Below are positions 56,151 to 64,000 of a stretch of 64,000 nucleotides of DNA, one piece after another. The position numbers were made by a program, and so were the translations under genes. Origin of the DNA: JACVRW01 sp034664125 (GTDB lineage Bacteria; Actinomycetota; Thermoleophilia; Solirubrobacterales; Thermoleophilaceae); assembly GCA_034664125.1 (NCBI GenBank), contig JAXDIG010000017.1:1-64000 (forward strand), read 5' to 3'. The notes beneath the pieces are model-generated. The model saw only the letters and a program-made list of their open reading frames with translations, was not told the origin of the DNA and did not search any database. Within the stretch, counting starts at the first letter, position 1. Every line of letters starts with the position of its first letter.

Positions 56151-56386
56151 GTGCGCTCCAGCGCCGAGCCGTCGTAGAGCTTGACCACGCGGACGGTGCC
56201 GGGCGGGGCGGCCTCGAGGCAGAGCTCGCACAGCACGCACTCGTCCAACTGCCGCTCGCGGATCTCGACGCCGGCGGGGGTGGCCTTGAAGATGTCCACG
56301 GGGCAGACCTCCTCGAGCTTCCTCGCCAGCTCCGCGTCGCCCCGGACGCTGGCGTCCACCTCGACGTCGATGAACAGCCCCGACAT
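56147..56386 (-). CDS. Ferredoxin-like iron-sulphur protein
   Basis: A 79-residue protein. Four cysteines are available for one 4Fe-4S cluster: CVLCELC (CxxCxxC) near residue 50 and a separate CP in VCPVDIF. There is no second cluster. It starts at an ATG overlapping the sucD stop (TGATG), so is co-translated with a CoA ligase, an unusual partner. It may pass electrons to an acyl-CoA enzyme. Confidence 0.75.
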   Translation of the reverse strand: MSGLFIDVEVDASVRGDAELARKLEEVCPVDIFKATPAGVEIRERQLDECVLCELCLEAAPPGTVRVVKLYDGSALERT

Positions 56387-57306
56387 CAGGCTGGCGCTCC
56401 CAGCTTCTCGCGCACGGCGTCCGGGATCGCGTCGATCCGCTCGAGCACGGGGATGCCGGCGGCCTCGAGGCGCGCGATCTTCTCCGTGGCCGTGTCTTCG
56501 GCGCCCTCGACGATCGTGCCCGCGTGGCCGAACGACATGCCCTTCATCTCCTCGTCGTCCATGAAGCGGCCGGCCATGAAGGCCACGATCGGCAGGCGTG
56601 ACCTGTGCTCCGCGACCCACTCCGCGAGCTGCGCCTCCATCCGCCCGCCGGGCTCCGTGTAGATCACGATCGCCTCGGTCTGCTCGTCTGCCTCGAACAG
56701 CGGCATCAACTCGGCGTAGGTGGACCCGATGATCGCGTCCCCGCCGATCGAGATCGCCGTCGAGACCCCCAGGCCGGCGGCCGTCAGCGTGGAGGAGATC
56801 TCGGTGGTCATGCCGCCAGAGCGCGACATCACGCCGACGCTCCCGGGCTGGTAGGCCTGCTCGGTGTTCTTGGCGGGCCCGCCGATGCCGCCCATCTTGG
56901 CCACGCCCGGCACGACCAGGCCGAGGCAGTTGGGGCCGATGATGCGGGCGCCGCGCGCGTCGGCGGCCTCGACCATCTGGGCCACGTCGCCGCGCGGGAT
57001 CCGCTCGGTCACGATCACGATCAGCCCGATGCCGGCGTCGATCGCCTCCAGCACGGCGTCCTTGGTGAAGGCCGGCGGGACCGTGACCACGGAGCCGTCG
57101 GGCACCTTCCCGCCGTTGTGCTCGACTACCTGGCCGACGGTGTCGAACACGGGCACCCCGTGGACGTCGCGGCCCTTGCGCCCGGGCGTCACCCCGCCCA
57201 CGATCTTGGAGCCGTAGTCGAGGCACTCGCGCGTCAGGTTGACCGCCTCCCGCCCGGTGATGCCCTGGACGATGAACGTCGTGTCGGCGTCGATCAGGAT
57301 GCTCAC
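56386..57306 (-). CDS. CoA ligase alpha subunit (SucD-like)
   Basis: A 306-residue CoA-binding subunit. The phosphohistidine site is in SFGHAGTIVEGAEDTA, His261, with GGIGGPAKNTEQAYQPGSVG and VMSRSGGMTTE blocks. GTG start overlaps the beta-subunit stop (GTGA). It would form a dicarboxylate-CoA ligase with the next gene. Succinate is the default substrate, malate (MtkB) or itaconate are alternatives because of the lyase and hydratase nearby. Confidence 0.85.
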   Translation of the reverse strand: MSILIDADTTFIVQGITGREAVNLTRECLDYGSKIVGGVTPGRKGRDVHGVPVFDTVGQVVEHNGGKVPDGSVVTVPPAFTKDAVLEAIDAGIGLIVIVTERIPRGDVAQMVEAADARGARIIGPNCLGLVVPGVAKMGGIGGPAKNTEQAYQPGSVGVMSRSGGMTTEISSTLTAAGLGVSTAISIGGDAIIGSTYAELMPLFEADEQTEAIVIYTEPGGRMEAQLAEWVAEHRSRLPIVAFMAGRFMDDEEMKGMSFGHAGTIVEGAEDTATEKIARLEAAGIPVLERIDAIPDAVREKLGAPA

Positions 57307-58523
57307 GCGGCGGGGGCCCCCTGGATCTTCGCCACCGCGCGTCCGGCGGCCTCGTGCATCGACACCGAGCGGTCGCAGTAGTCGACCCCGTAGCGGTCGA
57401 GGATCCTGAAGCCCTCCTCCTCCCAAGCGCCAGGGATGCGGAAGATCGCGATCGTCTCGGCCGGATCCTTGCCCAGCTCGAGGCAGGCCTTGATCACTCC
57501 GCGCGCCACGATGTCCACGCGCGTGTTGGAGACGATCGACATCATCACCGCGATCTTCTCCACGCCCTCCTTCTGGAGCACCGCCTTGGCCAGGCCGCAC
57601 GCTTTCGCGACCGACGGGTTACCGCCGATCTCCGAGTAGTTGGCGGGTTGGCCGCCGTGGGCGCGCACGGCGTCCGTGAGCGTCAGGGAGCCGCCCCCGG
57701 CACCGATCACCAGGCCGAGGTTGCCGTGGAAGCCCGTGTCCTTGCCCTGGATCACGCCGCGGTGGTCGGCGGCGTCGATCTCCTTGACGGTGGCCTCGAA
57801 CGGGCTCGGCTCGTGCCCCTCGCGGGTGCCCTCGTCCGCCCCGATGCCCAGCTCGGCCAGCAGCGCCTGCTGGCGCGGCATTCCCTCGTTCTCCATCTCC
57901 ATGTGGGCGTCGAGGGCCACGAAGCTGCCGTCCTCGAGCTGAGCCAGCGGGTTGATCTCCGCCAGCGTCATGTCGCGCTCGCCGAACAGGCGCGCGAGGC
58001 GCGCCAGGATCGGCGTGAGGCGGTTGAGAGCGCTGCCCGTGACGCCCGCGGCGGCGATCACCTGCTTGGCCTGGTAGTCGGGGAAGGGCAGCAGGTTCGA
58101 GAAGTGGCCGCGGCCCACGTGGTCGGGGTGCTCCTCGGCCACCTGCTCGATGTCGATCCCGCCCATGTCGCTGAACAGCATCAGCGGCCGCTTGCGCGTG
58201 CCGTCCCAGACCACGCCCGCGTAGTACTCCTGCTTCACCTGGGCCTTCGGGTCCACGAGCACGCCGCGCGGCATGTGGCCGCCGATCTCCAGCCCCAGGA
58301 TCGCCTCGGCGTGCCGCGCGGCCTCGTCCGGCGTGTCGGCGAACTGGACGCCGCCGGCCTTCATGCGGCCGCCGGTCAGCACCTGCGACTTGATGACCGT
58401 CGGGCCGCCGATGCGCTCGGCGATCGCACGCGCCTCGGTGGCGCTGGTGGCGAAGCCGAAATCGGTGACGGGAATCCCGGCCCGCTTGACGATCTCGCGG
58501 GCCTCGTACTCGTAGAAGCGCAT
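57303..58523 (-). CDS. CoA ligase beta subunit (SucC-like)
   Basis: A 406-residue ATP-grasp subunit. RAGIPVTDFGFA and KSQVLTGGRMKAGGV open the ATP-grasp fold, LFGERDMTLAEINPLA holds the metal/carboxylate region, and ANYSEIGGNPS the C-terminal CoA-ligase domain. Together with the SucD-like protein it makes acyl-CoA from a dicarboxylate, ATP (or GTP) and CoA. It differs clearly from typical SucC in the middle, closer to malate-CoA ligases in my judgement. Confidence 0.83.
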   Translation of the reverse strand: MRFYEYEAREIVKRAGIPVTDFGFATSATEARAIAERIGGPTVIKSQVLTGGRMKAGGVQFADTPDEAARHAEAILGLEIGGHMPRGVLVDPKAQVKQEYYAGVVWDGTRKRPLMLFSDMGGIDIEQVAEEHPDHVGRGHFSNLLPFPDYQAKQVIAAAGVTGSALNRLTPILARLARLFGERDMTLAEINPLAQLEDGSFVALDAHMEMENEGMPRQQALLAELGIGADEGTREGHEPSPFEATVKEIDAADHRGVIQGKDTGFHGNLGLVIGAGGGSLTLTDAVRAHGGQPANYSEIGGNPSVAKACGLAKAVLQKEGVEKIAVMMSIVSNTRVDIVARGVIKACLELGKDPAETIAIFRIPGAWEEEGFRILDRYGVDYCDRSVSMHEAAGRAVAKIQGAPAA

Positions 58524-58567
58524 GGGCGGCGCGGAACCCTACCGATCGGTTGCTCGCCCCGGTGGGG

Positions 58568-59632
58568 CTAGGCGCCGACCGGCTCGAACCCGTAGGCCTC
58601 GGCCAGGTCCGGGTCCCTGGCCGCCAGCTGCTCGGCAAGGTCCACCATCACGCGGCATTGCTTCCAGGTCGCGTCGTCCTGCATCTTGCCGTCGATCATG
58701 TGCACGCCGCGGCCGTCCGGGATCGCCTCGATCACCTTCTTGGCGAACGCGACCTCGTCCGGATCCGGCGAGAACACGCGCTTGGCGATCTCGAGCTGGG
58801 CCGGGTGGAGCGACCACGCGCCCACGCAGCCGAGCAGGAAGGCCGCCCTGAACTGCGTCTCACAGCCGACCGTGTCCCTGATGTCGCCGTAGGGCCCGTA
58901 GAAGGGCAGGATCCCCGCGCTCGTGCAGGCGTCGACCATGCGCGCGATCGAGTAGTGCCAGGGGTCCTGCTGCGCCGTGGCGCGCGGCGCTTCCGGGTCG
59001 TCGGGGTCGGGGTCCTCGATCACCCGGTAGCCGGGGTGGCCGCCGCCCACGCGAGTCGTCTTCATGCGGCGCGAGGCGGCCAGGTCGGCCGGGCCGAAGC
59101 TCATCCCCTGCATGCGCGGGCTGGCGGTGGCGATCTCCTCGAGGTTCACGACGCCCTGCGACGTCTCGAGGATGGCGTGCACCAGCAGCGGTCGCTCCAG
59201 ACCCGCCTTGGCCTCCAGCTGGGCGAGCAGGCGGTCCACGTAGTGGATGTCCCATGCTCCCTCGACCTTGGGGACCATGATCACCTCGAGCCGGTCGCCG
59301 ATCTCGGTGACCAGCTCGGTCAGGTCGTCGAGCACCCAGGGGCTCTCCAGGCTGTTCACGCGCGTCCAGAGGGCGGTGTCGCCGAGGTCCGCCTTGCGCG
59401 CGGCCTCGATCAGCTGCCGGCGCGCGGCCTCCTTGCGCTCGAGCGGCACGCCGTCCTCGAGGTTGCCGAGCAGGATGTCGGTCTGGCGTGCCAGGTCGGG
59501 TGCCTTGGAGGCCATCTTCTCGTTCGAGAAGTCGAGGAAATGGATCATCCGCGAGGGCTTGAACGGGATCTCGCGGAGCGGCTCGGGCGCGTCGACGGCC
59601 AGCGGCTTGAAGAAGTCACGTGGGTTGCGCAT
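58568..59632 (-). CDS. CitE/HpcH-family CoA-ester lyase
   Basis: A 354-residue TIM-barrel lyase. ILLGNLEDGVP carries the metal-ligand Glu, with RVNSLESPW, MVPKVEGAWDIHY and GMSFGPADLAASRRMKTTRVG also in the family. It cleaves or forms malyl-, citramalyl- or similar CoA esters. It is first in the run lyase, SucC-like, SucD-like, ferredoxin, thioesterase. Neighbours suggest C4/C5 dicarboxyl-CoA chemistry; the exact substrate is unknown. Confidence 0.83.
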   Translation of the reverse strand: MRNPRDFFKPLAVDAPEPLREIPFKPSRMIHFLDFSNEKMASKAPDLARQTDILLGNLEDGVPLERKEAARRQLIEAARKADLGDTALWTRVNSLESPWVLDDLTELVTEIGDRLEVIMVPKVEGAWDIHYVDRLLAQLEAKAGLERPLLVHAILETSQGVVNLEEIATASPRMQGMSFGPADLAASRRMKTTRVGGGHPGYRVIEDPDPDDPEAPRATAQQDPWHYSIARMVDACTSAGILPFYGPYGDIRDTVGCETQFRAAFLLGCVGAWSLHPAQLEIAKRVFSPDPDEVAFAKKVIEAIPDGRGVHMIDGKMQDDATWKQCRVMVDLAEQLAARDPDLAEAYGFEPVGA

Positions 59633-59641
59633 CGGCCAACC

Positions 59642-59651
59642 AATCTATCGT
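59642..59651. promoter_or_regulatory. Overlapping divergent -10 elements
   Basis: The 26 bases between the lyase gene (start 59632, minus) and the deacetylase gene (start 59659, plus) hold a minus-strand TAGATT (59642-59647) and a plus-strand TATCGT (59646-59651) that overlap by two bases. Each ends seven to nine bases before its start, fitting leaderless mRNAs. Confidence 0.45.
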
Positions 59652-59658
59652 TCGCGCG

Positions 59659-60396
59659 ATGCCGGACGTGCTCGTTCTCTGCTACCACGCGGTCAGCCCG
59701 CGCTTCCCGGCGGCCCTGTCGGTGACGCCGGAGGCGTTCGAGCGCCAGCTGCATCTGCTCTCCCGTGCGGGCTACCGGGGCGCCACCTTCGAGGAGGCCG
59801 TCCGAGCGCGCTCCGGGCGGACGGTCGCGATCACGTTCGACGACGCGTACCTGTCGGTGCTGGAGCTGGCCAAGCCGCTGCTGGACGAGGCGGGCTTTCC
59901 GGCCACCGTCTACGCGCCCACCGCGTACCTCGATACGCCCGAGCGCCCGCTCGCGTGGGGCGGCATCGAGCAATGGCTCGGCGGCGAGCACGAGCAGGAG
60001 CTGCTGCCGATGTCGTGGGATCAGCTAGGCGGGCTGGCGGAAGCGGGCTGGGAGATCGGCTCCCACACGCGGACGCATCCGCACCTCACGACGCTCGACG
60101 ACGAGACCCTGCTCGAGGAACTGCTGCGGTCGCGCGAGGAGGTCGAGCGGCGCCTCGGCCGGCCCTGTCCCACGCTCGCCTACCCGTACGGGGACCACGA
60201 CGAGCGCGTGGTCGAGGCGGCCGGGGCGGCCGGCTACTCGGCCGCCGGCACATTGCCGGCACGGCTGCACGGCGAGCGGGCGCTTGCCTGGCCTCGAGTC
60301 GGGATCTACCACGGCGACGACGAGCGCCGTTTCCGCATGAAGGCGTCGCGGACGATGCGCCGGCTACGGGGAAGCCGGCTGTGGCCGACCGGCTAG
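59659..60396 (+). CDS. Polysaccharide deacetylase (NodB domain)
   Basis: A 245-residue CE4 enzyme. The catalytic and metal-binding motifs are present: AITFDDAY (TFDD) and GSHTRTHPHL, with YPYGDHDERVVEAA later. It removes acetyl groups from N-acetylglucosamine polymers or similar. No signal peptide is seen, so it may work in the cytoplasm or be attached to membrane partners. Seven bases separate TATCGT from the ATG. Confidence 0.85.
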   Translation: MPDVLVLCYHAVSPRFPAALSVTPEAFERQLHLLSRAGYRGATFEEAVRARSGRTVAITFDDAYLSVLELAKPLLDEAGFPATVYAPTAYLDTPERPLAWGGIEQWLGGEHEQELLPMSWDQLGGLAEAGWEIGSHTRTHPHLTTLDDETLLEELLRSREEVERRLGRPCPTLAYPYGDHDERVVEAAGAAGYSAAGTLPARLHGERALAWPRVGIYHGDDERRFRMKASRTMRRLRGSRLWPTG

Positions 60397-60409
60397 GATT
60401 GCCCGCCCG

Positions 60410-60925
60410 ATGACCGAAGCCACTCAAGGAATCGAAACGGCTCAGGCGGCCCGCGAGGCCTCCGGCGCGCACTCCTACGGGCGCTATCTCGAGGAGTTCG
60501 AGGTCGGAGCCGTGTACAAACACTGGCCCGCCAAGACCGTGACCGAGGCGGACAACCACCTGTTCTGCCTGCTCACGATGAACCACCACCCGCTGCACCT
60601 GAACGACGTGTACGCGCGCGAGGCCCAGCAGGGGCGCAACGTGGTGGTCGGCCCGCTCGTCTACTCGCTCGCGCTCGGCATGTCGGTCAGCGACGTATCC
60701 GGCAAGGCGATCGCCAACCTGGCGACCGACGAGCTCTCGCACCCGGCTCCTGTCTTCCACGGCGACACGCTCTTCGCCGAGAGCGAGGTGCTCGAAGTTC
60801 GGCCGTCCGAGTCGAAGCCGGATCGCGGCGTGGTGCGCGTACACACGCGCGTCTTCAAGGAGGACGGCACGCTGGTCGCCGAGTTCAAGCGTGCCGTGCT
60901 GGTGCCCCGCCGCCCCGCCGACTAG
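60410..60925 (+). CDS. MaoC-type enoyl-CoA hydratase
   Basis: A 171-residue single-hotdog hydratase. The catalytic block TEADNHLFCLLTMNHHPLHLND holds the conserved Asp and His of the MaoC dehydratase family. It would add water to an unsaturated acyl-CoA (itaconyl-, mesaconyl- or crotonyl-type). Close to the CitE-like lyase, acyl-CoA ligase and acyl-CoA dehydrogenase, it fits a pathway of branched or dicarboxyl CoA esters like that proposed for Rv2498c/Rv2499c (family knowledge). Confidence 0.83.
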   Translation: MTEATQGIETAQAAREASGAHSYGRYLEEFEVGAVYKHWPAKTVTEADNHLFCLLTMNHHPLHLNDVYAREAQQGRNVVVGPLVYSLALGMSVSDVSGKAIANLATDELSHPAPVFHGDTLFAESEVLEVRPSESKPDRGVVRVHTRVFKEDGTLVAEFKRAVLVPRRPAD

Positions 60926-60971
60926 CCCCCTTCGGGTGGCGCCACCTCACCGGTGATGTTAGAAAGGTGTA

Positions 60972-61742
60972 ATGAGTCCTCGGTCCGGGCACGGTCGGAG
61001 GCACCTCGCCATTGCCTCCGTCCTCGTCGCAATCGCCCTAGCCGCCCTTGTCTCGCTGGCGCCGTCCCTGTACGAGATCGAGGCAAAGGGCAAGGGCCCG
61101 CCGATCGTCCCGTACGAGGGCGCGGGGCTCGTGTACAAGGTGCGGGTCCTGGACCTGTTCACCCTCCGCGCCGACGCGGAGTCGCGTCCGAGCCCGGACA
61201 AGCTGAGCTCGACCGGGCTGGTGGCCGCGGCCAGCATGGCGCTGATGACGCTGCTGCTGTTGAGGGCCGTCGGGGGGGACCCCCGGCGACGGCGCTTCTA
61301 TGCGCTCGGCGCCGCCGGTCTGGCCTACCTCGCCGCCGACGAGCTGTTCGCGTTTCACGAGACGATCGGGCACAACCTGCAATTCCTCGCCGATCTGCCG
61401 GGCGTGGAGCGGCCGGATGACGTCGTCTTCCTCTCGTACGCCGTCCCACTCGCGATCTTCGCCTGGGCGTTCCGGGACATCCTGCTGGCGAATCGTCGAG
61501 CGGTTCAGCTGTTCGCCGTCGGCACCTGCTTCTTTATCGTGGCGGCCGCTGCCGACCTTGCGGGCGTGTCGATCGACGAGCCCGCTGAGGTGGTTGCCGC
61601 CATCTGCCTGTTGACAGGCCTCGTGCTGATCACGGCGGACATCCTCCGACAGGAGCTCGCGTTGGACCGCACCCGCGGCAGGCGATTCGTCCGCCGGGCG
61701 GAGTCCGAGCCTCGGGTGCTCAGCGCCGCGCCACCTGGATGA
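60972..61742 (+). CDS. Polytopic membrane protein of unknown function
   Basis: A 256-residue protein with about six membrane segments, beginning with a basic stretch and a hydrophobic segment (IASVLVAIALAALVSLAPSL). An extracytoplasmic loop of about 60 residues follows the first helix, and acidic/His clusters (ADELFAFHETIGHNLQ) lie between helices. ATG with AAAGG site. It overlaps the convergent CAP gene by 23 bases. Confidence 0.65.
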   Translation: MSPRSGHGRRHLAIASVLVAIALAALVSLAPSLYEIEAKGKGPPIVPYEGAGLVYKVRVLDLFTLRADAESRPSPDKLSSTGLVAAASMALMTLLLLRAVGGDPRRRRFYALGAAGLAYLAADELFAFHETIGHNLQFLADLPGVERPDDVVFLSYAVPLAIFAWAFRDILLANRRAVQLFAVGTCFFIVAAAADLAGVSIDEPAEVVAAICLLTGLVLITADILRQELALDRTRGRRFVRRAESEPRVLSAAPPG

Positions 61743-62172
61743 CCCAGACGGTCCGCGGACGGCCGGCGAGCCGGCCGCGGGCGTGGCCGACCCCGAGCAG
61801 GTTCATCGAGCTGGTCAGCACGAGCTCGCGATGGGGGGGCGACCGCAGCCACGAGGTCAGTGTCGAGCCGACCTGGGCCTGGAGCGAGAAGTGCATGGCG
61901 AGCGCCTCGCCACAGTGCCGGTACGAGCGGTTGGTGGAGACGGCCGGCCGGTGCGCCAGCTGCTCGTGGCCGATCAGCCAGCGGGCGAACACCGCGGCCG
62001 AGCGCTCCAGATTCGGGGCGCTGCGCAGCGGCGGCAGCCCCGCCTCGCTGGCACGCGCGTCGTTGATCCCCTCGACCATGCGCTGCTCCGGCCCGCCGGC
62101 AGCGGCAGCAACGGCGGGCACCCCGCAGACCCCGAGCAGCACGACGACGAACACGACACTGGCGTGTCTCAA
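61720..62172 (-). CDS. Secreted CAP (SCP/PR1)-domain protein
   Basis: A 150-residue secreted protein with a signal peptide (about 1-24) and a CAP domain (about 30-150): INDARASEAGLPPLR, WLIGHEQLAHRP, GEALAMHF, WLRSPPHRELVLTSS and WVIQVA. Bacterial CAP proteins bind lipids or act at the cell wall. The TTG start follows a GGGAG site. Its leader contains c-di-AMP riboswitch 3, placing it in the same regulon as the NlpC/P60 protein. Confidence 0.85.
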   Translation of the reverse strand: MRHASVVFVVVLLGVCGVPAVAAAAGGPEQRMVEGINDARASEAGLPPLRSAPNLERSAAVFARWLIGHEQLAHRPAVSTNRSYRHCGEALAMHFSLQAQVGSTLTSWLRSPPHRELVLTSSMNLLGVGHARGRLAGRPRTVWVIQVARR

Positions 62173-62187
62173 CCGGCTCTCCCTTTG

Positions 62188-62310
62188 AAGGCCTACGGGG
62201 TTAGCTGACGGGCGCGCGCCTGAGAGCAGCGCGTCGCCTGACTGAGCAGGCGATTAGCCCCAAAAAGTGGATCCCCCGCTCGCCCCGTGGATCGAGGCGA
62301 TTCGGCAAAC
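62188..62310 (-). promoter_or_regulatory. c-di-AMP riboswitch (ydaO/yuaA type), copy 3
   Basis: On the minus strand the conserved blocks are TTTGCCGAATC (near 62309-62299), GGGGGATCCA (62277-62268), GGGGCTAAT (62261-62253) and CCGTCAGCTAACCCCGTAGGC (62211-62191). It matches copies 1 and 2 block by block with some changes in the hairpins. It precedes the CAP-domain gene by about 16 bases. Confidence 0.88.
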
Positions 62311-62328
62311 CTATGGGCGGAAGCTCTA

Positions 62329-63588
62329 TCAGCCGGCTTGGACGGAACCGTCCGGATCGGCCAAGAACCGCGCTACGCGGGCACTTTCGGCCTCCAGGGT
62401 GCGTCCGCGCACGCGCTCTATGCCGCGCGTCACGAGCTCGCGGCGCAGCTGCGGATCGGACGCGATGCGCCCAAGCGCCTCGGCCGCCGCGTCGGGATCG
62501 CCCGGCGGAATCAGCAGCGCCGCGTCGCCGGCAGCCTCGGATACGCCCCCGACCGCCGTCGCGACCACCGGAGTGCCCGCCGCGAACGCCTCCAGCAGCA
62601 CCTGCGGCATCCCCTCGGTCCAGGAGATGTGCAGGAACGCGTTGGCGCCGCGGTAGCGGTCCATCAGGCCGCCGTGGATGGGGAGGTAGCCGAGCAGCTC
62701 GGCGCGGTCCTCGACGCCCAGCTCGCGCAGCCGGGCGCGCAGCTCGCCCTCGAGCGGCCCCTCGCCGCAGATCAGGAAGCGCCAGTCGCCCGCGAGGCCC
62801 GAAGCAGGCGGCTCGGCCGCCTGCGCAGGGTTCTGCAGGCCCGAAGCAGGCGGCTCGGCCGCCTGCGCAGGCTTCTGCGTCAGGCGCGCCAGCACGTCGG
62901 CCAGCAGCAGCGGGTTCTTCTCCGTCTCGAGCCGGCCGACGCTGAGCACGGTGTGCTCGCCGTTCCAAGCGCGGTTGGCGGCCTCGACCGGGTCCGCGAT
63001 GTCGGAGTCGCGCACCAGCGACACCGAGATCGGCAGCAGGCGACGGGCGCGCCTGAAGTTGGAGGCCAGCTCGGGGCCGACGACCACCGTGGGCGCGCGG
63101 CGCGCGAGCAGCCGGTAGGACCCCTCCAGCAGGTCGCCGGCCAGGTGCACCAGCCGCTTGCCGGGGTGGCGGGTGCGCACGTACGTGGGGAAGTCCTGGC
63201 GCACGCCCAGCGCGATGCGCTTCCGGCGCAGCGCCGCCAGCGCGGCGAAGGCCAGGCAGAGCGGATGCGGGCCCAGCAGCCAGACGACGTCGACCTCCGG
63301 CAGCAGGCGCCAGAAGCGGCGCAGCGAGCGCAGCATCGCCACCGGGGCGCGCGGGTTGAGCATGCTCGGGTAGGAGGGAAGGCCGACGAACTCGACGTGA
63401 TCCGGCACGCGGTAGTGGGCACGCGGCAGCTCGGGGTCGAGCTGCCCGAGCAGGATGGTGCGCTCCGCGGCGGCGGCGACGCCCGCGATGAACAGGACGA
63501 GCGAGCGGTCGGCGTAGATGCCGTCGGCTGTGGGGCGGTACCAGTTGTCCGCGTAGACGGCGACGCGCAGCGGGTGCGCGGCGCTCAC
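62329..63588 (-). CDS. GT4-family glycosyltransferase
   Basis: A 419-residue glycosyltransferase with a two-Rossmann GT-B fold. The donor-binding half has SVGRLETEKNPLLLADVL, LICGEGPLEGELRARL, WTEGMPQVLLEAFAAGTPVVATAVGGV (the E(x7)E pattern of GT4). A 14-residue unit (QNPAQAAEPPASGL / QKPAQAAEPPASGL) is duplicated in tandem in the middle. The GTG start overlaps the GT2 stop (GTGA). Likely role: surface glycan or exopolysaccharide. Confidence 0.87.
   Translation of the reverse strand: MSAAHPLRVAVYADNWYRPTADGIYADRSLVLFIAGVAAAAERTILLGQLDPELPRAHYRVPDHVEFVGLPSYPSMLNPRAPVAMLRSLRRFWRLLPEVDVVWLLGPHPLCLAFAALAALRRKRIALGVRQDFPTYVRTRHPGKRLVHLAGDLLEGSYRLLARRAPTVVVGPELASNFRRARRLLPISVSLVRDSDIADPVEAANRAWNGEHTVLSVGRLETEKNPLLLADVLARLTQKPAQAAEPPASGLQNPAQAAEPPASGLAGDWRFLICGEGPLEGELRARLRELGVEDRAELLGYLPIHGGLMDRYRGANAFLHISWTEGMPQVLLEAFAAGTPVVATAVGGVSEAAGDAALLIPPGDPDAAAEALGRIASDPQLRRELVTRGIERVRGRTLEAESARVARFLADPDGSVQAG
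62795..62878. repeat. 42-base tandem repeat inside the glycosyltransferase gene
   Basis: Two copies (62795-62836 and 62837-62878) differ at one base. Each contains a strong palindrome GCAGGCGGC-TCG-GCCGCCTGC. The unit is 42 bases and keeps the frame, adding 14 residues to a surface loop of the enzyme. Confidence 0.85.
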
Positions 63589-64000
63589 GCGCGGGTCCGC
63601 CGCGCCAGATGGGCGAGCGCCCGCAGCGGCGGCCCGAAGCGCACGCAGCCGGCCAGGAAGCCGAAGCCCCAGGCCAGGTGCATGGCCCCGAAGACGGCCG
63701 GCAGCGCGGCCACGTCGGCGGCGGAGGCATCGAGCTCGGAGCTGTTCCCACGCCACGCCTCGGCCATGGCAACGCCGACCACCGCGGCGCACCAGAGGGC
63801 CACGGCGGTGCGCGCGAGGCGCCGCACCCGGCCGAGCGGGAGGATCGCGGCGGCGAGCGACAGCGCGAGGCTGGGCGCGAACAGGTGCGAGCGGCGCATG
63901 CTCTCGGGGTGTGCGCCGGAGGTCTTGGCGCGGTAGGTCCCGTAGCGCCAGTACTGGCGCGCGAGGGCGGACAGGCTGTCGCGCGGGATGTACTGCGCGC
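63585..64000 (-). CDS. GT2-family glycosyltransferase, C-terminal part
   Basis: The last 138 codons of a gene that leaves the window on the right. It starts within QYIPRDSLSALARQYWRYG, a motif of ExoA-like family 2 glycosyltransferases, followed by basic residues and three or four membrane helices (for example LFAPSLALSLAAAILPL). Such enzymes join sugars to a lipid carrier in exopolysaccharide synthesis. The stop overlaps the GT4 start (GTGA). Confidence 0.75.
   Translation of the reverse strand, partial: AQYIPRDSLSALARQYWRYGTYRAKTSGAHPESMRRSHLFAPSLALSLAAAILPLGRVRRLARTAVALWCAAVVGVAMAEAWRGNSSELDASAADVAALPAVFGAMHLAWGFGFLAGCVRFGPPLRALAHLARRTRA

Overview
The window is a GC-rich chromosomal segment of an actinobacterium, most likely from the class Thermoleophilia (inference). 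Supporting signs are a 1,610-residue NAD-dependent glutamate dehydrogenase, an actinobacterial SOS box in front of lexA, a bacterial type A RNase P RNA, three c-di-AMP (ydaO/yuaA-type) riboswitches, and many genes whose start codon lies 6 to 10 bases behind a TANNNT hexamer, as leaderless transcripts would. I see no insertion sequence, integrase, phage gene or CRISPR array.

Layout. 1-7.1 kb: a diguanylate cyclase, several exported proteins of unknown role, a ferritin-like protein, a FUSC membrane protein and an exported GH2 hydrolase. 7.1-11.9 kb: a cation/proton antiporter, a cupin, cytochrome c maturation genes (ccmE with a cysteine haem site, ccmF, a small CcmI-like protein) and secG. 11.9-20.4 kb: the pmbA/tldD pair, a DUF2277 protein, NAD-GDH and two small coupled genes. 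20.5-27.3 kb: a two-domain VOC protein, a CapA-like enzyme, a phosphoesterase, two alpha/beta hydrolases and a BCP peroxiredoxin.

27.4-33.7 kb: the most unusual part. Five genes run in one direction with gaps of at most 16 bases. They encode a TIR/deoxyribosyltransferase-like-TPR-SLOG protein, a patatin phospholipase, a TIR protein with the catalytic glutamate, a prokaryotic-YEATS/patatin fusion, and a ureohydrolase. I read the first four as a candidate nucleotide-signalled immunity or cell-suicide system; this is inference from domains and gene order.

33.8-47.2 kb: a TetR/MFS divergon with its operator inside the promoter spacer, tRNA-Leu(GAG), lexA coupled to a tiny zinc-ribbon gene, rnpB, a second MFS pump, a membrane cytochrome c, riboswitch 1 with an unknown membrane protein, an AhpD-like/HxlR pair, glutamine synthetase, an M28 peptidase and a DUF255 protein. 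47.2-64 kb: an ATPase behind a nested palindrome, a TetR/acyl-CoA synthetase pair, a polytopic membrane protein, riboswitch 2 with an NlpC/P60 protein, acyl-CoA dehydrogenase, an SCP2-like protein, and a block of CoA ligase (two subunits), ferredoxin, thioesterase, CitE-like lyase and MaoC hydratase that looks like a dicarboxyl-CoA pathway. It ends with riboswitch 3 and a CAP-domain protein, then two glycosyltransferases, the last cut by the window edge.
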